A stretch of DNA of 64,000 nucleotides from Cordylochernes scorpioides (Eukaryota > Arthropoda > Arachnida > Pseudoscorpiones > Chernetidae), in the NCBI GenBank assembly GCA_030710605.1, contig CP092875.1:67842754-67906753 (forward strand), in the 5' to 3' direction. A program made the position numbers and the translations under genes. The number at the start of each line of letters is the position of its first letter. Position 1 is the stretch's first letter. A model generated the notes under the pieces. That model did no database searches. It worked only from the letters and a program-made list of their open reading frames with translations, and had not been told where the DNA came from. Below are positions 18,229-28,860 of this stretch, piece by piece.

Positions 18229-20080
18229 CGCGCGCAGCGCTAGAGAATTAGGCGCATTGAATCGGCGCATGCTTGTCTCTGTCTTTGTCTTTCTCGAACG
18301 TTCTTGGCGTTGGAAAAACAAGAAAGCGTCATAATACAAGTTCACACGTGTGGTTAAAGTATCGTCTGCTGTGTCTGTAGTGAAAATGTGGAGTGCTTAG
18401 ATTCGTCATTTACAACAACTACAACAATAAAGGTAAATAATTGTACACTGATATTTCATTATCGTAAACTATGATTGATTGATTAATTGTTAGATTGACA
18501 CAAAAGTTGAGAAACTGAGTTTATAGGTTATGTCATACTATTGATAAATGTTGATAGTGTTAAGTAAATTATTAGTTTAAAATTAATTAATTAATTAATT
18601 ATTATTTTACAAATTTTAAATAGTTTCAAATTTGAAAAATTAAAAATTAAAACAGGTAAATAGTTTCTTTTTATTTAGCAAAAATTTGAACCTTCGATCT
18701 GAATAAATGTTTTGATTTTCGAATTGATTATTTAAAATTACAAATATTAAGAAAAAGTGGCAGATATAAGAAAACTATATTTAAACTGTGTTGAGCAAGA
18801 ATTTTAACATCTAATATAAGTAAATGTTTTAATTTTCAACTTCATCATTTACAATTACAAATTTTATTTAATTTCAAATTTATTTAGCAAAAATTTGAAC
18901 CTTCGATCTGAATAAGTGTTTTGATTTTCAAATTGATTCTTTAAAATTAAAAATTCATCCATTCAATTTCAAATGTTCAACAGGAATCACCACTCTCAAA
19001 ACAATGGAAACGGTGCCTTCAACTTCCAGTACTTCAATGGTGGAAACGACTCACAGACTACTCGAGATATTCGCAATGAATACTTACGACTTCGTGGACA
19101 CACTCTAGACACAATTACCAAACAAGCCGTAAAATTCTGTGACGACGCAACCGACGCTGGACAACTTATTGTAACGAACATCAACTGTCAAAGTTTAAGT
19201 GCCCATGCCGCGGACATTGAAACATACAGTGATACCACGATCAGACTATTTAGTATTGACTGAAACGTGGATGCGCGACACTTGTGAACCAACTCCAATC
19301 AAGGGTTATGAGTGCGTATCCAGGGAAAATAATCGACCTAACTCAGATACCAACGCGGCTGGTGGAGTGGCGATCTATCGTAAATTATCATCGACATCTA
19401 CGGCGGAAGTGTTCCAAGTTGCGATTACAGACGTAACTCGTGTCATTAAAACCAAGGGTGACATGTGCATGACTGAAGTTACTTGCTTCGCCGCTAATAC
19501 TAGCTTCAAGTTTATACTCGGTGCTGTATATATTCATCCAGGAGCTAGTATGCAGGATATTGGAATGTTACTATGGCAAGGACTCGGTCCGTACATTCAC
19601 AACAGCCAGTACGTGCCACCGTTCGTGCAAGTTGATTCTAGTATACCGATTCTTCTGTGTGGTGATTTTAACAAAAACGTAAAGCCTGACAACTCGTTTC
19701 TTAATTTCATGAAAAATACGTATAATCTTGATTGCGTATCAAACGTTTCTAAGTCAACTACGTTAAAAGGAACAACTATCGACTTGACTTTCGCAAGACA
19801 CATTACAGCAGAAACACTTCCTTTCATTTCATATTTCTCCTATCATCGTCCTATCCTCAACAAAATCACTCAAATAGGAATTAGTTAAGTTTAAGTTTAT
19901 ATGTACAATGTTTTAGTAAACAAAATATATTTCTATAGTTAAAATTTGTGCAATTCTTATTTTCATTCAATTCCTTGTTCCTATTGTGCAATTTAATTAT
20001 ATTCATATCAATAAATATTCTACCGTTGTCACGTAAAATCTTCGCCCGTAAAACCGACTTTACAGGCAACCATTGTTTTT
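18229..20080 (+). mobile_element. Helentron-derived element B inside copia
   Basis: Shares its whole length, inverted, with element A at 6237-7500, and retains two segments that A lacks. The left part has gcgcgcgcagcgctagag and AT-rich direct repeats (about 18673-18750 and 18880-18955 contain gcaaaaatttgaaccttcga). The right end (about 20045-20080) has the palindrome cccgtaaaaccgactttaca then ggcaaccattg. No target duplication was seen, consistent with Helitron-type transposition. It separates copia integrase from copia RT, and copia sequence is missing at the junction. Confidence 0.65.
18973..19888 (+). pseudogene. EEP (APE-like) endonuclease of Helentron B, one frameshift
   Basis: The frame from ATG at 18973 encodes a Gln/Asn-rich start, then RNEYLRLRGHTLDTI and VTNINCQSLSAHAADIET (metal-ligand Asn). 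A frameshift near 19223 leads into DYLVLTETWM (catalytic Glu), GGVAIYRK, ILGAVYIHPGAS, LLCGDFNKNVK, GTTIDLTFARHI and YFSYHRPI. These are the conserved blocks of an endonuclease/exonuclease/phosphatase domain. Such a domain sits at the C-terminus of Helentron Rep-helicase proteins in arthropods (pattern memory). The final motif has Tyr where SDH is usual (SYHRPI). The stop is at 19886-19888. The helicase is missing, so it is not autonomous. Confidence 0.72.
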
Positions 20081-20495
20081 ATCTATAGGTTTGGTGGTGT
20101 CAGGTTGTGAATATATGCTGCAGTATTAGCTGCTTCACCCCAAAGTTTCAAAGGTAGGTTCGCATCTAACAGCATTGTGCGAACTTTATCCAATATGGTT
20201 CGGTTAGCTCGCTCGGCAATTCCATTACTTCTTGGAGAATATGGGGTTGTGAGTTCTGTTTGATCCCTTTTTCTGTCAAAAAATGATTTAAGTCTTCATT
20301 TATAAATTCTCCTCCATTGTCAGTTCTAATGGCTTTTACTTTTAAATTAGTTTCATTTTCTCTTCTTGTAATTAGCCTTTTTAGCCTAGTTGCAGTTTCA
20401 TCTTTGGTGCGTAAGAATTCTATGAAAAATCTTCTAGTATATTGATCGACAACAGTCAACATATACTTTGATCCACCCAAAGTAGAAATTTTCAT
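20081..20495 (-). pseudogene. pol: copia integrase fragment
   Basis: The minus strand encodes YMLTVVDQYTRRFFIEFL, AIRTDNGGEFINEDLNHFL and the region before LPLKLWGEAANTAAYIHNL, which are copia integrase core blocks with two of the D,D,E residues visible. A frameshift lies near 20260. It ends at the Helentron B junction. Confidence 0.88.
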
Positions 20496-21130
20496 TGGGC
20501 CACATGAATCAATGTGTAATTTTTATAAAGGAAAATTAGTGGTTTCATTAAAAGTGGTAGTTCCTGATTCTCTTGGAATTTACCTAAAGTGCAACTTTGG
20601 CAAAAATTTAAATTTCCTTGTAAGTTTTGTAAACCAACTATCATTTGATTTTGATAGAGTAGTTTCAAATAATTTTCATTTATATGACATAGTCTTTTGT
20701 TCCAAATATCAAATGAGTTTTCATTTGTTTTGAGGCAAGTTTCATCAATAATTTGATTAATTTCCTCATTTCTAGGGAGTTTAATGGTAAATAAGTCATT
20801 AGTGAAGTCACCAAAACAAATTAGTTTATCTTCTTTTGAGTAAATGAATGCTCCTTTATCATTAAAGGTAACTTCATTGCCTTTTTGGACAATATTTGGT
20901 ACTGAGAGTAAATTTGTTCTTAAATCAGGTACAAAATGTATTTCTTCCAGTTTTATATTGTTTTCTTCTTCATTTTGAATCATGTGCTTCATTCTAACAG
21001 TTCCTTTGGCTAATGATTTTATGCTTCTTCCATTTTCAGCCACATTGATGGTTATTTCTTCAAAATTTTCATTTTTTAAGTGTGATCTGTCATTAGTCAT
21101 GTGTGAAGTAAAGGCAGAATCCAATTTCCA
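20492..21130 (-). pseudogene. pol: copia protease and GAG-pre-integrase region
   Basis: The minus-strand frame holds DSAFTSHMTNDRSHL (copia aspartic protease active site, D-S-A), VPDLRTNLLSVPNIVQKG and FDIWNKRLCHINENYLKLL, followed by FCQSCTLGKFQ (integrase zinc finger H-x-C-C side). A frame change separates it from the integrase at about 20495. Confidence 0.88.
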
Positions 21131-21150
21131 AATTTGAGTTTATGAATATG

Positions 21151-21946
21151 TTAGGTAAAATTCTGTATTGGGAGCAAATTCTCCTTTTTGATTAGAAGAT
21201 TGACCTTGAATTTCTGAAAAATAGCTTCTTCTTTATTCCTTTTTGTAAATGGAATCCATTTTGATCTGTTATTTGTATATCTATTAGAAGTCTTCTTGTT
21301 TTTTGGATTGTGCCAATATTGGTTTTGTAGATGACCAGGTTTAAGGCATATATGACATGTTTTAAATGTTTTCTTTTCTTGTGCTTCAAAGTCAAGAAGG
21401 GTTTGTCTCAAATTTCCTATAGAAATATTTCTATTCATAATTAGAGCTGTAGAAATACCTGTGTAGTTATCTGGGAGACCTTCAATTATGTATCTGACTA
21501 ATTCTCTTTCAGATATTAATTTTTCTAGATGAGATATTTGATTACACATACCTTGAGCTCTAGTTATATAATTTTCAATATTTTCATTGTGCTGTTTTTT
21601 CAATTTTGTTAGGTTTAAGAATAAATTCATTACCTTGTCTTCTGTTTCACCTTCAAATCTTTTTTTAGTGAATTCCAATTTCTCTGGCATTATTTATTCC
21701 TTTGTAGATAATTGCAATCTCAGGAGACATATTTAAGATCATATATCCAAGGGCTTCCTTGTTTTTCCTGCTCCAATCTTCATAGATTTTAATAGATGAT
21801 GGATCATTTTCATTTTTAGTTGGCCTTTGATTTTCAATCATTTCAAAAAGTTGTTTAGCTTCAAGTAGCGTTTCAAGACTCACACTCCAAATAGCATAAT
21901 TTCTATCATTTAAGGTTTCAAATTTCGTGTTGTTAAACACGTCCAT
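21151..21946 (-). pseudogene. gag: copia gag
   Basis: From ATG at 21946, MDVFNNTKFETLNDRNYAIW (typical copia gag N-terminus). A frameshift near 21685 leads to EKLEFTKKRFEGETEDKVM, LPDNYTGISTALIM and a zinc knuckle CHICLKPGHLQNQY in which the last Cys has become Tyr. Frameshift, stop and the damaged knuckle mark decay. Confidence 0.88.
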
Positions 21947-22037
21947 TTTGAAGCTTTAATTCATTTATTTTCAACTTTCTAAAAATAAATTCAAATATCA
22001 TGAAGTTAAGCCTGTTATAACTCACTTCTTTTTACCG

Positions 22038-22051
22038 GCGCTCTGCTACCA
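22038..22051 (-). promoter_or_regulatory. copia primer binding site (initiator tRNA-Met)
   Basis: Six nucleotides after the 5' LTR, the minus strand reads TGGTAGCAGAGCGC. TGGTAGCAGAGC is the complement of the 3' end of initiator tRNA-Met, the primer used by many copia-like elements. Confidence 0.75.
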
Positions 22052-22057
22052 TTTTGT

Positions 22058-22291
22058 TGTTAATTTTCGATTGAAGAGTTGGAGCATTTCGATATAAAAT
22101 ATATTTATTGGCTTATATACTTAGCACAACATTATAAAAGTAAGAAATGATTAAATGCAAAAGATTATATATAAATACTAAAGGTTATTTGAAAATTAAA
22201 GATCATCCTTTGTTCTTCATGTCAAAACATTCTTCTTTTTTTCTTCATGGTTTTTATTGATGTTCCTTTTTTGACAGACATTATACCTTCA
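22058..22291 (-). repeat. copia 5' LTR
   Basis: About 234 bp, matching 11906-12140 with about ten differences. It is older than the gypsy-1 LTR pair, consistent with gypsy-1 nesting in copia. Confidence 0.88.
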
Positions 22292-25200
22292 TTAATTAAA
22301 TATCAAATTAAAATAAAAGTATTTAAAAAAATTAAATGTATATTTATCAAAGATAATGTATATAAAATTATTGAAATTCCCTTTTCTTTCTTTAACCTTT
22401 AAAACTATTATAAATTACTATAAGTATTTGTATATATATGCTATTAAATTTGTTTTCTGTAATTTTTTATATATGCAAATAAAGATTGGTTTAAATAACG
22501 AATTTAGAATTCTTTTGTGTATAAATCAATATTTTTATCTTTCACCACTTATTTAATTTTAATCCTTTATTTTTTAATTCTCTCAAGAGAGAATTTCATG
22601 AAAGGCTAAAATGCTTTAAAATGGATTTGTGTGAAAACAAATTTTATATTCATATGTTAACATACTGTCAGACCACACCTTAAAAGCCTGAAAATTTGCA
22701 CCTAGGCTCAATCAGATGACAATGAATGTTTATAAAATTCCAGACATCTATGCGGATAGAGTGGGTGTTATTTTTTAAATAATGCAGATATTTAATAAAC
22801 AAAGGAAGGAAATAAACCATTGCAAAAATAAAATTAAAGATAATATGAGAATATACCGGTTTAAAATATTTATAGAGAACCCGCTAAAAAAAACAAAGAT
22901 AAAGCAAGCAAACGATGTATAATAAAAGAAAGTGGTAAAAACAAATGAATAATTCATGTATGAAAATATATTTAAAAAACGTGAAAATAATCAATTTAAC
23001 AAGAAGAAAGGTATAAATAAATATGCAGAAATTTATAATCTTCATAGTTCAAAATAATTACTATTTCTTTCGTGTTTAATTAAATATACATTAATGCTCA
23101 AACATCCAATAAAAATAATAGCATCATAATGGCGAGCAAGAAAGTAGAAACTAATTTATTTGGTGCAAAAGTTAATGCATTTGTTTATACGAAACAGAAA
23201 AGAATAAATTTATTATTCATTACCTATTTTTTAGGAAAATAAAATTATTTTAAAAAAATATATAAGAGTATTATATTAAAAGATTTATTAAACTTTAGAA
23301 ATTCAAACTTTCAGCTACCAATGTAAAATAGATTTTAGATAAAAGCCACAACGGAAGACATTATAAGTATTGAACTTTATTTTATATGATGCTACTCGCT
23401 ATCAAGTTTGATATTTTTATTTAATTTGTTTAATTAATGTTGTAATGTTCAATTAATGTTGTAATTTAATTATACATCCAATAAATACCTGAAAGTATTA
23501 TTTTCTCACACAAACCTTTGTTTTCCTTTATATTCAATAAATGCAACTCCTTATAATAGTTTTTTTTTTAATTTCAACTAAGAAAATTATTTTGAGTATA
23601 TAGATTAATAAAACAGAAATGTTAGTGCTAGTTTCAAATTTTTCCAAATTTCACCAAATACATATATTTAGAGCGACAGATGCTTTTGTGTGTGTTTGAA
23701 TATATATATATATATTCTGGAATATTAGCCTTAAGGTCTATATATATAATATGACCTAATAATAAAATAACGCCAAATGACACTTGTAATATTGTAAAAA
23801 TAATTTTATGAATGAATTATTAATTTTGAATATTTTATTTATAAAAAATATGTCTGGTGTTTTAAAGGTTTTAATTGTTTTACTACTAAATTGACATTTC
23901 ATTTTGATTTTCTTTTCCTCAATTTCTATACTCGATAAAATTCAAATCAATTAAAACGTGAAGGCTCTGAAAGTATTATAATAAAGTATAACGTAAAGCT
24001 GCTAATAAAGCTATACGGAGAGAAAGGTTTCTACCTACTTATTTTTATGTATGGCCAAACGATCATTATACTACAGAATCGGCTGGGTCTACTTTATTTT
24101 GAAAGAAAAGATGATGATTCTCTTCTATGGTATATTCCTGACCACATCATGGCCACATAGGTATCAGATAATTTTTACACTGGAAATGTTAGGTGGATTG
24201 AAATAGTCTATTAAATATCAGACTTCTACGTTGCTAAGAATTTTATTAAAATCAATCATAAATTTGAAAGGAAATATAGAAAATATACCATTTCCGATCA
24301 TCCAGAAGTCTGAAATTTTGTCAACTTGAGATGCCTTTTTATTCGAAAAAATGACCAAATAGTAGATTTCTAGATACTATTTGAGTATGTTAAAAATTTA
24401 ACACGAGACCTTTGGGCAGACAAACGGATAGAAGCTAGTTATATATGCTTTTAAAAAACATTGAAATATTGAAGCAAATATCAGAGGGGCAAGGAGTATG
24501 AATTGATTTTTAGATCGTAAAACAAATAACTGAAAGTTTTCAGTAAAATTTATGAATTATTTTAATATAAGGCCATTTTTTCTCTGCATTAGAGGATCTC
24601 ATTTTTATAGAAAAAAAAAAGGTTTTAGTGAAGTGTGTGAATATTTGGATTTTTATCAAATCGACACCTTTTAGGTTTATTTATTGTTTTGAGATTCCTT
24701 GATTCTCAACAATTTATTTTTTCAACTCGTTAAAATAAGAAACACTTGGTATAGAGATAAAAATATCCCTTTGATGTTTCGACAAATTTAGTCTTTGTCA
24801 AGAAAATTAAAAATATTTTTATTAACACAACGCTATAAAGATATACATCGAAATAAAAAAAAGTCTCTGTCCGAAGTGTCTCCTATTCAAAGAAATATGA
24901 ATGTGGCAAAGAAACCTCAATCTTCAAATGTTGTTATTCGGTTCAAGTAAAACTATGATAAGGCTTCAAACCAGCTGTTTATTTCTAGACCCGTTCATAA
25001 AACGACTGATGATCTAGGATAAATATGTTAGCAAAAGAACCTTTTTTCCCAGTTCCTTTAGATTGAAAGTTTACCTTAAAAATAACGATCCATAATTTCT
25101 TATTCAAAGTGTTATATTATGCAGATCATAATTAGTGGTCGTGATAACAATATTAACATTTGTACAACAGCAAAACAGTAGCAGTATAAGTAATTGCTAA

Positions 25201-25375
25201 TTTACTCATTGAAAATAATTAATAGATTTTAGCACATAAGGTAACCTAGTTGTTCTATTTGGTGTAGTGTGCTGTGGAATTATGGATCATTCTCCCACGT
25301 TCCTACTGCGGTGAAGCTCCAGTTAAAGAGAAGATGTCATAATATAAATATACTCTGAGACCAAGGAGGCTGTGA
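22292..25375. other. B module copy 1, first part, no gene seen
   Basis: Very AT-rich. It matches 42233-45600 (B2) in order, with many small indels. The words taacatactgtcagaccac and cacctaggctcaatcagat are shared. Nothing coding was found on either strand. A (TA)n stretch is near 23700. Confidence 0.7.
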
Positions 25376-25489
25376 TTTACTACAAGACTCAGCACGTCCA
25401 GTCCACATGTGAGCAATGTTCCTCCATATCTAGCTGGGACAATTGGGATGGACAACGTGGGTGACAAAGTTATCTTGAACTGTGAGTTC
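25376..25489 (+). pseudogene. Exon remnant with Ig-like motif
   Basis: Thirty-eight open codons read TRLSTSSPHVSNVPPYLAG, then TIGMDNVGDKVILNCEF and a stop. VGDKVILNCE resembles strand B of an immunoglobulin-like domain (G-D-x-V-x-L-x-C). The B2 copy (about 45633-45790) keeps ETKEAEKEFLTRLSRSSPHV and, in another frame, MDNVGDNVILDCETSS. A stop and a frameshift differ between the copies. It may be a decayed exon of a host surface protein. The assignment is weak. Confidence 0.3.
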
Positions 25490-25844
25490 TAAGATATAAT
25501 TTACTCAATGTGAACGGAATTAGAAGCACCCAGAAAATACTTTGATGTTTTTTATCAAATGTTTAGTTTGGTCGACTGATAATTTAAAGAAATAAAAATA
25601 GTGCCAATATATTTCCAAGTAAAATATATATGACATTTTTACTGTAATACACTGATATATAGAGTTAAAAGTCAATATCACATTTAAATAGGCTAAAACC
25701 TTATTAATATAGTATAGTCGTTTTTCAGAAGCCCTATTTATTTTCTTAAATAAAATAATAAATAGTTGACTTCAAGTTTAATCTTTTTTTTTTGACAAGA
25801 GTTATCTCTCTTTTAAAAATTAATATCCCCACAACAAAATTTCC

Positions 25845-26091
25845 ATATATATTTCGTTTATGAAAAAAACGTATCATTAAATGGAAGATAGGTATCTTTT
25901 ATTTGTAAACGTTACGAGCTTTCGGGCAAACGCCCTTCTACAGGTTTGACCTGCCATCAAACCTGTAGAAGGGCGTTTGCCCGAAAGCTCGTAACGTTTA
26001 CAAATAAAAGATACCTATCTTCCATTTAATGATACGTTTTTTTCATAAGCTGTACACCGGAAGAGTTTTAAGTTTTTTAATATATATTTCG
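25845..26091. mobile_element. Penelope-like element terminus, perfect palindrome with 12-bp TSD
   Basis: Arms 25857-25949 and 25957-26049 (about 91-93 nt) are reverse complements around a 7-nt spacer. Each arm carries cctgtagaagggcgtttgcc then cgaaagctcgtaacg. A tail with ggaagagttttaagtttttt follows. The direct repeat atatatatttcg flanks it (25845-25856 and 26080-26091). B2 has no such insert at this place. A single arm with the same tail occurs at 59371-59502. I read it as a severely truncated Penelope-like copy with inverted pLTR ends. Confidence 0.65.
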
Positions 26092-26553
26092 GCCGTGGAA
26101 TAAGCCTAGCCACTTTGACAAATAAACATATATTTGTAAATTTCTGAAGATTTCATGAATTCTTCATGAATATTTTGAAATTGAGGATTAGCTTGAAACC
26201 ATTAACTTGTTCACCTCTTGTTTTCATTCGCTGCGTTTTTTAAAAACCATTTATTTGTTAATTTTCTTTTCTATTTTGCAAATATTCACTCGGAGAGAAC
26301 CTGGGCGTTGCTTCAGCCATTAAGGTAGAATTATATATATATGGGTATCATATTCTTTGGTAAATTATAATTTCGTATTTCTCATGAACTTTGCTACTAT
26401 ACAAATTTAAAACGCATTTGATTATTAAATAGGCTAAATGTGTACAAAAACACAGTTAGTACAAATAGCTTCAAACAATTTTACGACCCTTTATTAGATG
26501 TGTATTTAATATTATATATAAATGTCCCTTCTAATAACTAGCTTTGTTTTTAG

Positions 26554-26623
26554 GTTGGCTGCTCCTGATCTTCTCCTTCAGAGTGAAAGTGCAGCTCCTG
26601 AAGAGGAAGCTTGCCTAACTGCG
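26554..26623 (+). other. 70-bp candidate exon (B1)
   Basis: The stretch lies between tttttag (acceptor) and gtaata (donor) and reads open as LAAPDLLLQSESAAPEEEAC then LTA in phase 1. The B2 copy at 49785-49854 has exactly the same length and splice signals and reads LTAPDLPFQSESSVPEEESF then LIA. Most differences change the amino acid. No family is recognised. It could be a real small exon of a tandemly duplicated gene. Confidence 0.35.
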
Positions 26624-27117
26624 GTAATACAGAATTTACCTTTTTCCATTTCAACTAGATCAATGGTGTGCTTGAAAATGACGATTTTCAAAGGATTATC
26701 ATATTGCTAGAGTTGGGTTCAGTCAAATATTCCGTGCTAATGATATAAATTCCGAAGAAATCTAAACTGAGAGACAAATACTTCTAATTACCAAAGGTTT
26801 TCTTTTTTTTTTGGAGCTAGTTATAATTTTACATTTTAGCAATGCATTTTTGAAAGGAATCTATTTCTTCCATTATATGAATGAATGTAAAAAATTAAGG
26901 AGACAAGGCAAGGTTTTACACCATTCAAATACTTTAGGGATTACATTATCTTGAAATCCACAGCATCATTCACAAGGATGTGAAATTGTAAAATATCCTT
27001 TTGAATTTGATGACCACATAACACTGGTAGAATATTGATTGTGTAAGTTATACATCAAACCATGGTTAAAATACAAGTTGTTGTTGTAGCCCTTTGACTT
27101 ATATGGCCCCAAAATTC

Positions 27118-27830
27118 GTTTTGAAGAAGCCTTATTATTTTGGCGCCATTTGGTGGACCTTGGACGCTTACCTTCAGGTTAAACCTCTGCTTTTCATATA
27201 GAGGGAAAAGGTACAAAAATACCTTTTAAGCTGTGCAGCAGTATTGTGATGACTATGGAAATATGGTGCAAATATGATCAAGTTGAAAGAGTCAATTTCA
27301 GCTCAAACTGCTATCAATGGATAATGTTGAAATCCTATGTCATGATCAGGAAGGGAGTGCAGGGGGAGTCAGTAAATAGTATACTTAGAAACTCTCCTTT
27401 TTGAGGGTGTGGTCTCCACTCTGGAGGGGCGTGGGTGGGAGCCCTCCAGGAGGGGGGTGGGGTTGTATACCACCTCTTTCGCGACTCCCTTCCTGGATAA
27501 ATAGCCTCTTAAGCCTCTTTTTGAGAACCAAATGCTATTAATTCTTTCTATAATTACATAACACAGGACATACAGAGAAAGTGAGCCCCATAGCCTCAGA
27601 GGACTAGTCTGTGGCCTCCCCCTTGAACCCATAGATCCTTTGGCCTAGCTTGTGACCTTTCCATGGGCCCTATTGATTCGGTGGACTGGGACGTGTGCTG
27701 ACTCTAAGCTGGCCATGATTTTCATCAACAGCATGCCAACTGCTTGCTCTACTTTATCTTTTGGTTTCCCAACATTTACGATGGGACTCTGAATAAATAT
27801 ACCTAATGAAGTACTGAACAAATTTGAGGG
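27118..27830 (-). other. Conserved block with ORF remnant, family unknown
   Basis: Strongly conserved with 50340-51060. In B2 the minus strand is open for 158 codons (51046-50570; QDKIEQAVGMLLMEIMASLE, then RGRPQTSPLRLWGLLSLYVL). In B1 the same frame is cut by a stop, leaving 27632-27369. The middle is unusually GC-rich for this window (ggaggggcgtgggtgggagc). No domain is recognised. It may be an old retroelement LTR/leader or a decayed gene. Confidence 0.35.
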
Positions 27831-27925
27831 TTAAACCTTTTTTGTTGATTTAATTCTATCCCTATATAAATTAAACTAATTTTACAGGTTCAATTGATAC
27901 AGATTGGCCAATAATTCCTGAACCC

Positions 27926-28716
27926 TTTTATTTTTGTTAAAAATTGAAAGGCAAACAAGATTAAAATAATTTTAGTTTTAATTTTAGTTTGCCTTTAAAT
28001 TTTAATAAAAAATAAAAAGTTTTGGGTCTTATGGTCCAACCTGTATATTTGATTTAAATATAAATAAATATTTATAAATTTACTCCCAATGCGCTTCTTT
28101 TAAATATCATCAAATATTATCTCTACAGACCTTACTGCAATGATATGAGCTATTGAATGAGAGGGCTTGGCTCATCAGTAGTGAACCCTCTTATTCAATA
28201 ACTCATATCATTGCAGTAAGGTCTGTAGAGATAATATTTGATGATATTTAAAAGAAGCGCATTGCCAGTAAATTTATTTGTGGAAAAATTTAACGATAGA
28301 TGGCATTTAAATTTAATTTACTAATAAATGAATATATTCAACTTTTTATATTTTTCCAGCGTTTCCAACCACTTTTATATTTTACCCCTCTGTCCAGATA
28401 TATTTAAATTTTATTCATTAATATTGAATTATTTTTTATTATTTATTGAGAATGGAGTACACGCTCCACGCTCTTTAAAATATTAGTCTACTCAGAATTT
28501 AAATACAAAGTAAACACAATTGAAAATAATTAATTAAAAGGGCATATATTAGATCAAAATATATGCCTTTTTAATTAAATATTTATTAAGGGATAGCTTT
28601 ATTTTCGAAACAATAACAAATATATTTATATAAAAAGAACATACCTCGATATGTTAAAGAAAAAAATGTTTTTATTTCTTTAACGAATCAAGGTAGGCTT
28701 TTTTATATAAATATAT
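27926..28716. repeat. Cluster of four foldbacks
   Basis: Four inverted repeats follow one another: about 27926-28018 (core gaaaggcaaac against gtttgccttta), 28088-28263 (described separately), 28525-28584 (ggcatatatt against aatatatgcc) and 28622-28716 (acatacctcgatatgttaaa against ttaacgaatcaaggtaggct). B2 holds the same series from about 51145 to 51935. Confidence 0.75.
28088..28263. repeat. Foldback with 78-nt arms and conserved loop
   Basis: Left arm 28088-28165, right arm 28186-28263, loop cttggctcatcagtagtgaa. Two mismatches were seen here and fewer in the B2 copy (51315-51489). The loop core ggctcatcag.ggtgaac also occurs in A modules (about 1051, 60941, and reversed near 38655). No coding content. 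Confidence 0.9.
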
Positions 28717-28860
28717 TAAATTCTGATCGTTTTTTGACACGAAATAGCATATACGAGTAGAGTTTTCCTGAAGAGGGCAAGTGGCTGAAACGTTGAAAAT
28801 TAAATATAAAAAGATTGGAGATATTCATTTATGATTTTAATTATATGACTCAACTACACA

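Larger units (their letters stand above)
11906..22291 (-). mobile_element. Ty1/copia retrotransposon, minus strand, with nested insertions
   Basis: LTRs of about 235 bp lie at 11906-12140 and 22058-22291 (TG...CA; about ten differences by eye). A putative 5-bp target duplication ttaat is at 22292-22296 and, offset by 3 nt, at 11898-11902. The order on the minus strand is gag, protease, GAG-pre-integrase, integrase, RT, RNase H, as in copia. The coding region is interrupted by Helentron B (18229-20080) and gypsy-1 (12984-18169) and lacks the sequence between the integrase and the RT palm. The remaining frames carry frameshifts and stops, so the copy is dead. It splits the A1 array from B1. Confidence 0.9.
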
